A stretch of DNA of 64,000 nucleotides from Ferruginibacter sp. (GTDB lineage: Bacteria; Bacteroidota; Bacteroidia; Chitinophagales; Chitinophagaceae). The stretch covers positions 1 to 64,000 of the forward strand of contig JACMKX010000125.1 of the NCBI GenBank assembly GCA_014379905.1. The letters are read 5' to 3'. Position 1 is the first letter of the stretch. Every line of letters starts with the position of its first letter. Below the pieces are notes generated by a model that had not been told where the DNA came from, made no database searches, and saw only the letters and a list, made by a program, of their open reading frames with translations. Below are positions 24,570 to 32,732 of this stretch, piece by piece. The translations under genes were made by a program, and so were the position numbers.

Positions 24570-25577
24570 TTATTTTACATAAGTTTCCATCTCTTCCATC
24601 ATTTCAATACTCCCTACAAAAAAAGGTGTGCGCTGGTGCAGTTTGGTTGGCACAATATCCAGTATCCTTCCTTTTCCATCGGTTGCTTTGCCGCCGGCCA
24701 CTTCTGCAATAAAAGCAAAGGGATTGCATTCGTACAACAACCGCAATTTGCCTGCAGGCCTGTCGCTGGTACCTGGGTACATAAAAATACCTCCCTTAAT
24801 TAAATTACGATGCACATCGGCTACCATACTGGCAATGTATCTTTGCGTGTATGGACCACCGCTAGTAGCATCTTTTTTCTGGCAGGCAGTAATATATTGT
24901 TTTACCCCTTCTTCATACTTATAAAAGTTACCGTGGTTTACGGAATAGATTCTGCCATTGGGCGGGCATTTCATATCCGGGTGGCTTAGGGTAAATTCTC
25001 CTATCGACTGATCGAGGGTAAAACCATTTACCCCACGCCTGGTAGCATACACCAACATGGTTGACGATCCGTAAATGACATAACCCGCAGCCACCTGTTT
25101 ATTACCCGCCTGCAAAAAATCTTCTTCTGTAGCAGGATTACCCAGGTCGCTCACCCTGCGAAAAACACTGAATATGGTACCTATAGAAACATTCACATCT
25201 ATATTGCTGCTGCCATCCAGCGGGTCAAACAAACAAACATATTTTGACTTATTGCTGGTTTCATCATCAAACACAACGAAGTCATCCATTTCTTCACTGC
25301 CAATACCGGCGCAACTGATGCCGTGCCTCAATACGCCCATTAGCTGGTTATTTGCAAATATGTCCAGCTTTTTTACTTCTTCCCCCTGGATATTAGTAGT
25401 GCCATAATCCCCTAATATATCCACTAGTCCAGCCTTATTCACTTCCACATTAATTCTTTTGGCCGCAAGACCAATATCTCTCAAAAGGTTGGACAATTCG
25501 CCGGTAGCTTTTGGAAAATCCCTGAGCTGCTGCAGTGTAAATTCATCCAGTGTCTGTACTTTTCTGTTTATGGCCAT
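24570..25577 (-). CDS. fbp: Class I fructose-1,6-bisphosphatase
   Basis: A 335-residue FBPase of gluconeogenesis; it removes the 1-phosphate from fructose-1,6-bisphosphate. The metal-binding block [19 protein letters not shown] holds the catalytic aspartates; [18 protein letters not shown] and [17 protein letters not shown] are the substrate and C-terminal signatures. Length and motifs fit class I FBPase. First gene of the minus-strand run; the ABC ATPase starts two bases after its stop. Upstream to 25749 lie hairpin and tandem repeats. Confidence 0.96.
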   Translation of the reverse strand: MAINRKVQTLDEFTLQQLRDFPKATGELSNLLRDIGLAAKRINVEVNKAGLVDILGDYGTTNIQGEEVKKLDIFANNQLMGVLRHGISCAGIGSEEMDDFVVFDDETSNKSKYVCLFDPLDGSSNIDVNVSIGTIFSVFRRVSDLGNPATEEDFLQAGNKQVAAGYVIYGSSTMLVYATRRGVNGFTLDQSIGEFTLSHPDMKCPPNGRIYSVNHGNFYKYEEGVKQYITACQKKDATSGGPYTQRYIASMVADVHRNLIKGGIFMYPGTSDRPAGKLRLLYECNPFAFIAEVAGGKATDGKGRILDIVPTKLHQRTPFFVGSIEMMEEMETYVK

Positions 25578-25652
25578 AAAACTATTTCGGGTTTATCTAT
25601 AACAAGTTAAATTTGCGCTGTAAAAATAGTTGATTAGTATTACAATTAGATG

Positions 25653-25690
25653 CCGGACACGGGATACTGGAGGCGGTATCCGTTGTCCGG
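25653..25690. repeat. Hairpin between fbp and aspartate kinase
   Basis: CCGGACACGGGATAC (25653-25667) pairs with GTATCCGTTGTCCGG (25676-25690) except at two positions. It lies between divergent genes, so it is not a terminator for either; it may be a repeat element or regulatory site. Confidence 0.55.
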
Positions 25691-25719
25691 AAATAATTAT
25701 CTAACGGCCGGTATTAATT

Positions 25720-25747
25720 AACCAGTAACCAGTAACCAGCAACCAGT
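25720..25747 (+). repeat. Four tandem heptamers before the aspartate kinase start
   Basis: AACCAGT, AACCAGT, AACCAGC, AACCAGT in tandem, ending two bases before the ATG at 25750. The word recurs before purE at about 37260-37273. No ribosome-binding site is visible. Confidence 0.75.
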
Positions 25748-25749
25748 AC

Positions 25750-27012
25750 ATGAAAGTTTACAAATTTGGCGGTGCCAGCATCAATACCATTGATAGAATT
25801 AAAAATGTGGCGGCAATTATTAATGCAGATAAAAAAGAAAAATTACTGGTCATTATTTCTGCCATGGGCAAAACAACCAATGCGCTGGAAGCCGTGGTGA
25901 ATGCGTTCTTTGAAGGCAAAAAAGAAGAAGCGCTGCAGTTGTTTGAACAGGTGAAAGACACGCATCTCAATACACTAAAATACCTCACTACGCTTCAATG
26001 GCAGCCTGCTACGGAACAATTAAAAGATTTTTTTACAGAGATAGAATGGTTGCTGCATGATAAACCCGTTCGCAATTACGATTATTATTATGACCAGGTA
26101 GTTTGCTGCGGCGAATTATTTAGTACGGCGATAGTAGCCTGGCATTTGAAAGAAAATGGAATGGACGTAGCCTGGATTGATGTAAGGGATATTGTACGTA
26201 CCGATAATAATTTCAGGGATGCCGGCGTTGACTGGGCTTTCACTCAAAAAGCCATACAGCAGCAAATAAAACCATTGTTTGATAAGCACGATGTTGTTTT
26301 AACCCAGGGATTTATTGGGGCAACAGATGACAATGAGAGCACAACGCTGGGGCGGGAAGGAAGTGATTATTCCGGCGCTATTTTTGCCAACCTGCTTCCT
26401 GCTGAATCGGTTACCATCTGGAAAGACGTGGAGAGTGTAATGAATGCTGATCCTAAAAAATTCCCGGAAGCAGTGAACATGCATCACTTGAGCTACACAG
26501 AAGTAATTGAAATGGCTTATTACGGTGCACAGGTTATTCATCCTAAAACGATCAAACCCCTGCAGAACAAGGGTATTCCGCTGTATGTAAAAAGTTTTAT
26601 AGATCCGGCTTTGCAAGGAACGGTTATCAGCAATGATCATGTAAAAAATCTACCCCCCATTATTGTAGTTAAGGAAAAGCAGGTACTGATGCAGTTTCGT
26701 TCTAAAGATTTTTCTTTTGTGGAAGATAAGCCGGTAGATGACCTGCACCATATTTTGCGGGAGATAAAAGTAAAACCCAACCTTTCTCAAAATACTGCGA
26801 TTTCTTTATTGTGCTGCTTTGATGAACATGCCGAAAAAACAGACCAGCTGGCTTTAGCCGCTTCCGAAATTTTTGATGTAGAAGTAGAGCGGAATTTAAC
26901 GCTGCTCACGATCCGACATTATGACGAGGATACAATAACGAGATTAACGCAGGATAAAGTGATTGTATTGAAACAAAAAACGCCGACAACTGTACAGGTA
27001 TTGATGAGGTAG
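25750..27012 (+). CDS. Aspartate kinase
   Basis: A 420-residue monofunctional aspartokinase, first step of the lysine, threonine and methionine pathway. KFGGASI at 5-11 replaces the more usual KFGGTS; TTLGREGSDYSGAIFA (about 198-213) is the nucleotide/aspartate site; VMNADPKKFPEA and YTEVIEMAYYGAQVIHPK follow. The C-terminal region (about 310-420) is a degenerate ACT pair, so feedback control is plausible. Stand-alone, divergent from fbp, with a heptamer repeat in front of the start. Confidence 0.93.
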   Translation: MKVYKFGGASINTIDRIKNVAAIINADKKEKLLVIISAMGKTTNALEAVVNAFFEGKKEEALQLFEQVKDTHLNTLKYLTTLQWQPATEQLKDFFTEIEWLLHDKPVRNYDYYYDQVVCCGELFSTAIVAWHLKENGMDVAWIDVRDIVRTDNNFRDAGVDWAFTQKAIQQQIKPLFDKHDVVLTQGFIGATDDNESTTLGREGSDYSGAIFANLLPAESVTIWKDVESVMNADPKKFPEAVNMHHLSYTEVIEMAYYGAQVIHPKTIKPLQNKGIPLYVKSFIDPALQGTVISNDHVKNLPPIIVVKEKQVLMQFRSKDFSFVEDKPVDDLHHILREIKVKPNLSQNTAISLLCCFDEHAEKTDQLALAASEIFDVEVERNLTLLTIRHYDEDTITRLTQDKVIVLKQKTPTTVQVLMR

Positions 27013-27161
27013 GATAGTCCATAGACCATAGCTAATAGGCCATAGACCAGTATTCTAACAGGGATACTTTATTTTTTTGGTAAACTATACCAGGAATATT
27101 TTATACCAAGTAATTCTGTTACTCGTATTTGAACCATGATCTATCTGCTATGGACTTTCAA

Positions 27162-27929
27162 CTAATTAAACACATACTCCCCCTTCTTATTCACCATTAT
27201 AACCGGCAACTGTTTCTTCATTTCAAAAACATCAAACACTGACTTTATATTGGTATTAAAAGCCATTAAAGCTGCACTGTTTTTAATGGTTTCATTTAAA
27301 TAATCCATCGACTTTTTTATCGTATACTTTACGGGAAATACATGTACGGGTATAAACTCCTGCCCTCTTTCTTTGGCAGCGCCTGCTATGATAAACAATT
27401 CTTCCATAGGTACATCACTGATAGGAATGCAACCGGTAGAAACACAATTACCATGAATATAAATATTGTTACCCGGCCGGCTTTGATCGCTTAATATCGC
27501 ATCTGATGCGTTGGGATAATTTAAACCCAGCGATAAATGGTAGGCACTGTTTGGATTAAATTCATTGATATAATAGAAACCTTCCGGCACCTGGTAATCA
27601 CCTTCAAAACGTTTAGGCCCCATGGTACCACTCTGCATGCACACTTTATAGGTTTTAAACAATTTAAAAGGGTCTTTCTCATCTCCTTTTACCCATACTT
27701 CCAGCTGCCGGTCATACTTAAAGGAACGGACATACACTTCGGCCGGTGGCCATACCAGGTTTTGTTTTGCAAACTGTTTAACGATGGTATCCTCCGTACG
27801 CTTATAAGCATCAGCTACCCTGCTGCTGTTTTTACGCAATTCTGATGGGGAAGGCTGGGCAAGTGCCTGGTTGCCAATTAATAAAATTCCTGTAATAACA
27901 AGGAAAAATGAAAATAGTTGGTTCTTCAT
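27162..27929 (-). CDS. L,D-transpeptidase (YkuD/YafK type), exported
   Basis: A 255-residue protein with a signal peptide (1-24, cut after ALA). The YkuD catalytic block is IHGNCVSTGCIPIS, with His159 and nucleophile Cys167; MGPKRFEGDYQVPEGFYYI upstream is typical of the YafK branch. Such enzymes work on peptidoglycan, either making 3-3 cross-links or cutting protein-peptidoglycan links (the YafK/DpaA role); which applies here is unknown. It converges on the aspartate kinase gene, with 149 bases of oligomer repeats (CCATAGACCATAG words) between. Confidence 0.9.
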   Translation of the reverse strand: MKNQLFSFFLVITGILLIGNQALAQPSPSELRKNSSRVADAYKRTEDTIVKQFAKQNLVWPPAEVYVRSFKYDRQLEVWVKGDEKDPFKLFKTYKVCMQSGTMGPKRFEGDYQVPEGFYYINEFNPNSAYHLSLGLNYPNASDAILSDQSRPGNNIYIHGNCVSTGCIPISDVPMEELFIIAGAAKERGQEFIPVHVFPVKYTIKKSMDYLNETIKNSAALMAFNTNIKSVFDVFEMKKQLPVIMVNKKGEYVFN

Positions 27930-27996
27930 TCTTTAATAGAAAATGGGGGTTACATACTCAGAACGTGAAAATAGGAATTTTCGTGTATAAAGGTTG

Positions 27997-28382
27997 TTAA
28001 AAGGAGGGGAAAAAAACCATAGCTTTTAAACTTGTTTTCAGAGCGTTGGTCATTTTGCAGAGGTTTTCATATTCCGTGTAATATTTAGTAAAATTGGCAT
28101 CATAAAATTGGCATCATTAATATATGCCTTGCGTTTCGCAATAACGAGGCAACTAACCACTTCAATCGCAGATCCTAAAGAATATCCTAAAAATTTATTG
28201 AATTCCGGGTTGGATTGACCGGTACAACCTTCTGCAATATTTCATACTCCCCAATCTCCTGCCTTTCGTATGGAGAGATTGTACAATTCATGCTTTAGAA
28301 ACAGGATGGCCAGGTCCTTAATTTCCACAGACATATCCAAAGAAATATTCCAAACTTTTAAGTTCTCAAATTTGAAAGCCAT
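27997..28382 (-). pseudogene. Decayed four-helix-bundle gene with a 14-base duplication
   Basis: From the ATG at 28382 the minus strand reads MAFKFENLKVWNISLDMSVE, then AILFLKHEL, an in-frame TGA after GDWGV, then NIAEGCTGQSNPEFNKFLGY and AIEVVSCLVIAKRKAYINDA. A perfect 14-base tandem duplication (28090-28103 and 28104-28117) then breaks the frame; past it the reading KYYTEYENLCKMTNALKTSL resumes to a stop at 27997. This is clearly the four-helix-bundle family (about 120 residues) with one nonsense codon and one duplication frameshift. It is a different subgroup from the broken copy at 5397-5697. Confidence 0.88.
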
Positions 28383-28547
28383 ATAAAAGACTTACGGAAT
28401 TAAATAATTGCCCAAAACTTACCTGTTTTGCCTTTCAAAAAAAAGAACATCTAAATCCTTAATAACGATCCATGTAAAAATTTTCGAATAAAAAAACACT
28501 CATCCCCTCTCGCGATGGTCTATGAACTACGGACCATCGGCTATGTA

Positions 28548-29678
28548 CTATAAGTTGCCCCTCGCATCCTGCTCCCGCTCCAGCGCTTCAAACAAGGCCT
28601 TAAAATTTCCTTTGCCAAAACTCTTCGCCCCTTTGCGCTGAATGATTTCAAAAAACAAGGTTGGCCTGTCTTCCAAAGGTTTGGAAAATATTTGAAGTAA
28701 ATAACCTTCATCATCTTTATCAATTAAGATACCCAGCTCCTGCAAAGGGGCCAGGTCTTCATCTATCTTTCCTACCCTGCCTAAAACATCTGCATAATAG
28801 CTGGCAGGAATTTTTAAAAAGTCAATTCCACGCTTTTGCAACTCGGTCACTGTTTCAATAATATCAGCAGTTGCGATGGCTACGTGCTGTACGCCTTCGC
28901 CGTTATAGAAATCAAGGTATTCTTCAACCTGGCTTTTCTTTTTACCTTCTGCCGGTTCGTTGATGGGAAACTTCACGTAGCCGTTACCGTTACTCATCAC
29001 TTTACTCATCAGGGCACTGTATTCGGTGGAAATATCATTGTCATCAAAACTTAAAATATTGCGGAAACCCATTACTTCTTCATAAAATTTTACCCAGGGG
29101 TTCATCTGGTTCCAGCCTACGTTACCTACGCAATGATCAACATATAACAAGCCTGTACCGGCAGGATTGTAATTGCTCTCCCATTTTTTGAAGCCTGGCA
29201 TAAACACCCCATTGTAATTTTTTCTTTCAATAAACAAATGAACCGTTTCGCCATAGGTATGAATACCACTTATTACTACTTCCCCATTCTCATCTTTCAA
29301 TGTGCTGGGTTCCATATAACTTTTTCCACCACGGCTCGTGGTTTGTTGCCAGGCATCGGTCGCATCTTCTACTTTTAGCGCCAGTACCTTTACCCCATCG
29401 CCATGTTTGTAAATATGATCTGCAATTGGGTTATCCGTTCGTAAGGGAGTAGTGAGCATAAACGTGAGTTTGTTCTGCCGTATCACATAACTTACCCTGT
29501 CTTTTACACCTGTTTCCGGGCCGGCATAGGCCAGTGATTGAAATCCGAATGCTGTTTTATAAAAATGCGCAGCCTGCTTTGCATTGCCCACATAAAATTC
29601 CACGTAATCTGTTCCCTGCAGGGGCAAAAAATCGGTGGATGTACCAGTAACTTGTTTTTCTATTGTTGTAGTTGACAT
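28548..29678 (-). CDS. hpd: 4-hydroxyphenylpyruvate dioxygenase
   Basis: A 376-residue non-haem iron dioxygenase of tyrosine breakdown, making homogentisate. The start MSTTTIEKQVTG at 29678 is chosen; the frame stays open 30 codons upstream through the leader but without family similarity. Iron ligands are the His in YVDHCVGNV, the His in VQHVAIATADI and the Glu in TLFFEIIQRKG. FYVGNAKQAAHFYKTAFGF is the N-terminal repeat domain. Normally partnered by homogentisate dioxygenase, which is not in the window. A leader of about 250 bases with a small ORF and hairpins lies upstream. Confidence 0.95.
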   Translation of the reverse strand: MSTTTIEKQVTGTSTDFLPLQGTDYVEFYVGNAKQAAHFYKTAFGFQSLAYAGPETGVKDRVSYVIRQNKLTFMLTTPLRTDNPIADHIYKHGDGVKVLALKVEDATDAWQQTTSRGGKSYMEPSTLKDENGEVVISGIHTYGETVHLFIERKNYNGVFMPGFKKWESNYNPAGTGLLYVDHCVGNVGWNQMNPWVKFYEEVMGFRNILSFDDNDISTEYSALMSKVMSNGNGYVKFPINEPAEGKKKSQVEEYLDFYNGEGVQHVAIATADIIETVTELQKRGIDFLKIPASYYADVLGRVGKIDEDLAPLQELGILIDKDDEGYLLQIFSKPLEDRPTLFFEIIQRKGAKSFGKGNFKALFEALEREQDARGNL

Positions 29679-29828
29679 AATTGAAGTTTTTAATTTTATG
29701 AGCCAGGCTGTATACCCATGTGCTGCTTCATTGGCGTCGCACTCTTGTGCAGTATATCTTTGATGCACAATAAGGGGAGTCTCCCCGAATTCAGTAACTG
29801 CATCTGAGTCGTAGTTTCTTAAGTCCCT

Positions 29829-29927
29829 TTAGGCCTTTGGGGTTTTATCCATAGCTAACGCCATCATCAGCAAAGAATAATGGATGCGCTTGTCGCCAAA
29901 AAATTTATGAGGATAATCAGGGATCAT
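29829..29927 (-). CDS. Possible 32-residue leader ORF upstream of hpd
   Basis: A small ORF from the ATG at 29927 to TAA at 29829 codes MIPDYPHKFFGDKR and ends DKTPKA. A TATCTTTG promoter box ends six bases before its ATG, so the transcript would start at or next to this codon. It is read in the same direction as hpd, whose ATG lies 150 bases further on. I do not recognise the peptide. The frame is open further upstream (to 30086) but that part runs through AATTCGTG repeats and is probably not coding. Could be a leader peptide or chance. Confidence 0.3.
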   Translation of the reverse strand: MIPDYPHKFFGDKRIHYSLLMMALAMDKTPKA

Positions 29928-29933
29928 TTGACA

Positions 29934-29941
29934 CAAAGATA
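29934..29941 (-). promoter_or_regulatory. TATCTTTG promoter box, probable hpd promoter
   Basis: Only good TAnnTTTG match on the minus strand upstream of hpd. It implies a leader of about 250 bases. A 10-base perfect stem (29953-29962 with 29972-29981, 9-base loop) lies just upstream and may be an operator or a terminator. Further down the leader are GGGGAG-T-CTCCCC (29774-29786) and GCAC/GTGC pairs near 29735-29752. Confidence 0.5.
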
Positions 29942-30057
29942 AAAGAATAAGAAATAAGGAAGTTTCGCATTCTTCCTTATTATAAAATCCAGGCCACCTA
30001 AATTGAAAATTTGTAATGCTTCCCCTGGTGCCTAAAGTCTTATAGTAAAGATCGCTT

Positions 30058-30144
30058 AGTTCGTGCAATCTGTGTAATTCATTCAATTCGTGTTTAAAAA
30101 AAATAATTCGTGTAATTCGTGTAATTCGCCTTAATTCGTGTTTT
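30058..30144. repeat. AATTCGTG oligomer repeats before purK
   Basis: Words AATTCGTG, TAATTCGTG and close variants (TAATTCGCC, CAATCTGTGTAATTC) occur about seven times over 87 bases, ending 10 bases before the purK ATG. Same family as patches at 4108-4147, 9593-9614 and 16292-16325. Confidence 0.65.
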
Positions 30145-30154
30145 AATTGAAAAA

Positions 30155-31279
30155 ATGAAGAAAGCAGGCATCCTCGGTGGCGGACAACTTGGTAGAATGT
30201 TACTACAATCCGCAGCTAATTACCCGGTAGAAACCTTTGTGATGGAAAATGACCTCAATTGCCCTGCAGCCCATCTCTGCCATCATTTTACAAAAGGCGA
30301 TATCACCAGCTTTGATGATGTTTATAATTTTGGTAAAGGCCTGGATGTACTCACCATAGAAATTGAAAGTGTAAATGAAGACGCGCTGGAAAAACTGGAA
30401 GCAGAAGGAGTGAAAATTTATCCAAAACCAGCTGCACTGCGCATCATTAAAAATAAAATATTACAAAAACAATTTTATAAAACCAACGAAGTGCCCACCA
30501 GCGATTTCATTATCACACAAAATGCAGCTGAGCTGGGGGCAAATGCATCTTTTTTACCTGCCGTACATAAGTTGGCCACAGGTGGTTATGATGGACGTGG
30601 CGTACAGGTCATCAAAAAAGCCGAAGATGTTGCCCTGGGTTTTAATGCGCCCTCTGTATTGGAAAAAATGGTTCATATCAAAAAAGAAATAGCTATTATG
30701 ATTGCTGTAAGCCCTAAAGGCGAAACTGCTATTTATCCACCCGTAGATATGGTTTTTGATCCCAAATTAAACCTGTTGTGTTACCAGATTAGCCCCGCCG
30801 ATATTCCTGAAAAAGTTTTCTGGAAAGCGGAAGCCATTGCCTTAAGAGTGGTAAAAGAATTAAAAAGCCCGGGCATTTTTGCGGTAGAGTTGTTTGTAGA
30901 TATTGATGATAATGTATTGGTAAACGAAACTGCCCCCCGCGTTCACAACAGCGGCCACCATACCATTGAAGGCAATTACAGCAGCCAGTTTGATATGTTG
31001 TGGCGGGTATTACTGGATTATCCTTTGGGCAATACCGACCCCATATTGCCTGCAGCCATCGTAAATTTGCTGGGGTCAGAAGGTTTTAACGGCCCTGCAC
31101 TATATGAAGGCCTGAATGAAATTTTAACCATGGACAATGTTTTTGTTCACCTGTACGGTAAAACGCATACCAAACCGGGCCGTAAAATGGGGCATATCAC
31201 TATTTTAAGCAGCGAAAAACAGGAACTACTCCATAAGGCCAACCAAATCCTACATACGTTGTTAGTAAAATCAGGATAG
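30155..31279 (+). CDS. purK: 5-(carboxyamino)imidazole ribonucleotide synthase
   Basis: A 374-residue ATP-grasp enzyme that carboxylates AIR to N5-CAIR with ATP and bicarbonate in purine synthesis. GILGGGQLGRMLLQSA starts the protein; KLATGGYDGRGVQVI, the ATP-grasp Glu in SVLEKMVHIKKEIA, and ETAPRVHNSGHHTIE are the diagnostic blocks. Its partner purE is at 37289, separated by a three-gene RND efflux operon, although the two genes are usually adjacent. The ATG at 30155 follows a block of AATTCGTG repeats. Confidence 0.95.
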   Translation: MKKAGILGGGQLGRMLLQSAANYPVETFVMENDLNCPAAHLCHHFTKGDITSFDDVYNFGKGLDVLTIEIESVNEDALEKLEAEGVKIYPKPAALRIIKNKILQKQFYKTNEVPTSDFIITQNAAELGANASFLPAVHKLATGGYDGRGVQVIKKAEDVALGFNAPSVLEKMVHIKKEIAIMIAVSPKGETAIYPPVDMVFDPKLNLLCYQISPADIPEKVFWKAEAIALRVVKELKSPGIFAVELFVDIDDNVLVNETAPRVHNSGHHTIEGNYSSQFDMLWRVLLDYPLGNTDPILPAAIVNLLGSEGFNGPALYEGLNEILTMDNVFVHLYGKTHTKPGRKMGHITILSSEKQELLHKANQILHTLLVKSG

Positions 31280-31381
31280 GCCTTTTGCGCATATCTTATT
31301 GCCAACCATACCTTTTTAACTATTGGAATGTTGTTTGTAAGTTATTTTTACCATCAAATATTTCAGTACTAATCAGTAAAT

Positions 31382-32458
31382 ATGCATTCAACTCTTAATT
31401 GCAGGCATTTATTCACACTGCTTGCTGCTGTTATCTTATTTTCAGCCTGCGGCAGCAAGGATAAAAAAGATGATAAACCTGCCGGACCGGGAGCAGGCAA
31501 AGCCGCAGCAGCACCGGCAAGCAAAGTAGATGCATATATTGTAAAAACGTCCGCACTTTTTGACAACCTTGAATTACCAGGCTCTCTTATTGCCAATGAA
31601 TCTACTCCAGTTACACCCGAAATTCCGGGGAGATTGGTTTATCTCAATGCTACCGAAGGTAAAGTAGTAGGTAAAGGAACCTTGCTGGCAAAAATTTATG
31701 ACGGCGATTTGCGCGCACAACTCAACAAACTACAGGTGCAGGCAAAAGTGCAGCAGCAAACTGCCAAACGTTACGAAGAATTATTAAAGATCCAGGGTGT
31801 AAGTCAGCAGGAATACGACCTGGCCAGGTTAGACATTAGCAATGTGCAGGCAGATATGGCCATTATAAGAAGCAATATTATGCGCACAGAAATAAGAGCT
31901 CCTTTTAGCGGGACCTTAGGTTTAAAACAAATAAGCCCGGGAGCCTACGTAACCCCAGCCACCGTATTGACCACCATCAGGCAAACGAGCCAGTTAAAAC
32001 TCGATTACACCTTGCCCGAAAGATACAGCAGTAAAATAAAGACGGGGCAATTGATCAGTTTCACTTCCGAAGGAAATAATAAAGCGTACAATGCAAAAAT
32101 CCTTGCAACAGAATCGGGTGTAAGCGAAGAAAACAGAAGCCTGATAATAAGAGCCATCGTTACCAACAATGACGGCAATTTATTGCCGGGCCAGTTTGTA
32201 AAGGTGAAGACCAATTTTGATCCTGATCCCAATGCAATCATGATCCCATCGCAGGCAGTGATTCCGCAGGCACGTGGAAAAAAAGTAGCTGTATATAACA
32301 ATGGCACCGCTGATTTTCGTGATGTGGAAACTGGCGCAAGAGATTCTGCCAATGTGCAGATCATTTCCGGTTTAAAAGTGGGGGATACGATTATTACTAC
32401 GGGGCTCATGAGTTTGAAACCGAAAGGAAAAGTGCAGTTGGGGCGGGTAAGTCAATAG
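31382..32458 (+). CDS. RND efflux periplasmic adaptor, lipoprotein
   Basis: A 358-residue membrane fusion protein. Lipobox LFSAC with Cys23 after a hydrophobic signal; then a short Lys/Asp/Gly-rich linker, the barrel/lipoyl half (PEIPGRLVYLNATEGKVVGK), a helical hairpin (about 105-150, QAKVQQQTAKRYEELLK), the second lipoyl half (TEIRAPFSGTLGLKQISPG) and the beta-barrel and membrane-proximal domains. It links the inner-membrane pump to TolC. First gene of the efflux operon; pump gene begins 275 bases later after palindromic repeats. Confidence 0.93.
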   Translation: MHSTLNCRHLFTLLAAVILFSACGSKDKKDDKPAGPGAGKAAAAPASKVDAYIVKTSALFDNLELPGSLIANESTPVTPEIPGRLVYLNATEGKVVGKGTLLAKIYDGDLRAQLNKLQVQAKVQQQTAKRYEELLKIQGVSQQEYDLARLDISNVQADMAIIRSNIMRTEIRAPFSGTLGLKQISPGAYVTPATVLTTIRQTSQLKLDYTLPERYSSKIKTGQLISFTSEGNNKAYNAKILATESGVSEENRSLIIRAIVTNNDGNLLPGQFVKVKTNFDPDPNAIMIPSQAVIPQARGKKVAVYNNGTADFRDVETGARDSANVQIISGLKVGDTIITTGLMSLKPKGKVQLGRVSQ

Positions 32459-32731
32459 TCCACGGTCCATAGTCCGTAAACCTGTAAAAGATCAGCTGGC
32501 TTATGCTAAATATGGCAGGTGTGGGAGAAATAACATATTTCAAACATAACGATGGCCGATAAAATATCAAGTATGAACTAGTGAAAAAACAAAAGATCTT
32601 CAATTTAGAATTCTGATCAATGGACTATGGTCTATCGAATTTGGACTCTAATCCGACAACGATTAAACGAAAAGATTCTCAAAAATATAAAAGGGTCTAT
32701 GGTCTATGGACTATGGACCATAGACTATCCA
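32459..32731. repeat. CTATGGTC/GACCATAG oligomer-palindrome region inside the efflux operon
   Basis: 273 bases between adaptor and pump genes. At both ends it carries words of the form GTCCATAG, CTATGGTC and TAGACTATCC. The right end has 10-base perfect arms GTCTATGGTC (32695-32704) and GACCATAGAC (32716-32725), one base-set before the pump ATG at 32733. Related words flank the genes at 27011-27060 and 28520-28545. No gene is supported here. Confidence 0.65.
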
Positions 32732-32732
32732 A

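Noticed and set aside
29679..29768. Longer start for hpd
   Set aside because: The 30 codons upstream show no family similarity and cover the leader dyads; MSTTTIEK is the normal start.
29928..30086. Upstream extension of the small ORF before hpd
   Set aside because: It runs through AATTCGTG repeats and a hairpin; only the part from the ATG at 29927 follows a promoter box.
30058..30144. Possible CRISPR array in the AATTCGTG repeats
   Set aside because: Repeats are too short and variable, with no unique spacers of regular length and no cas genes.
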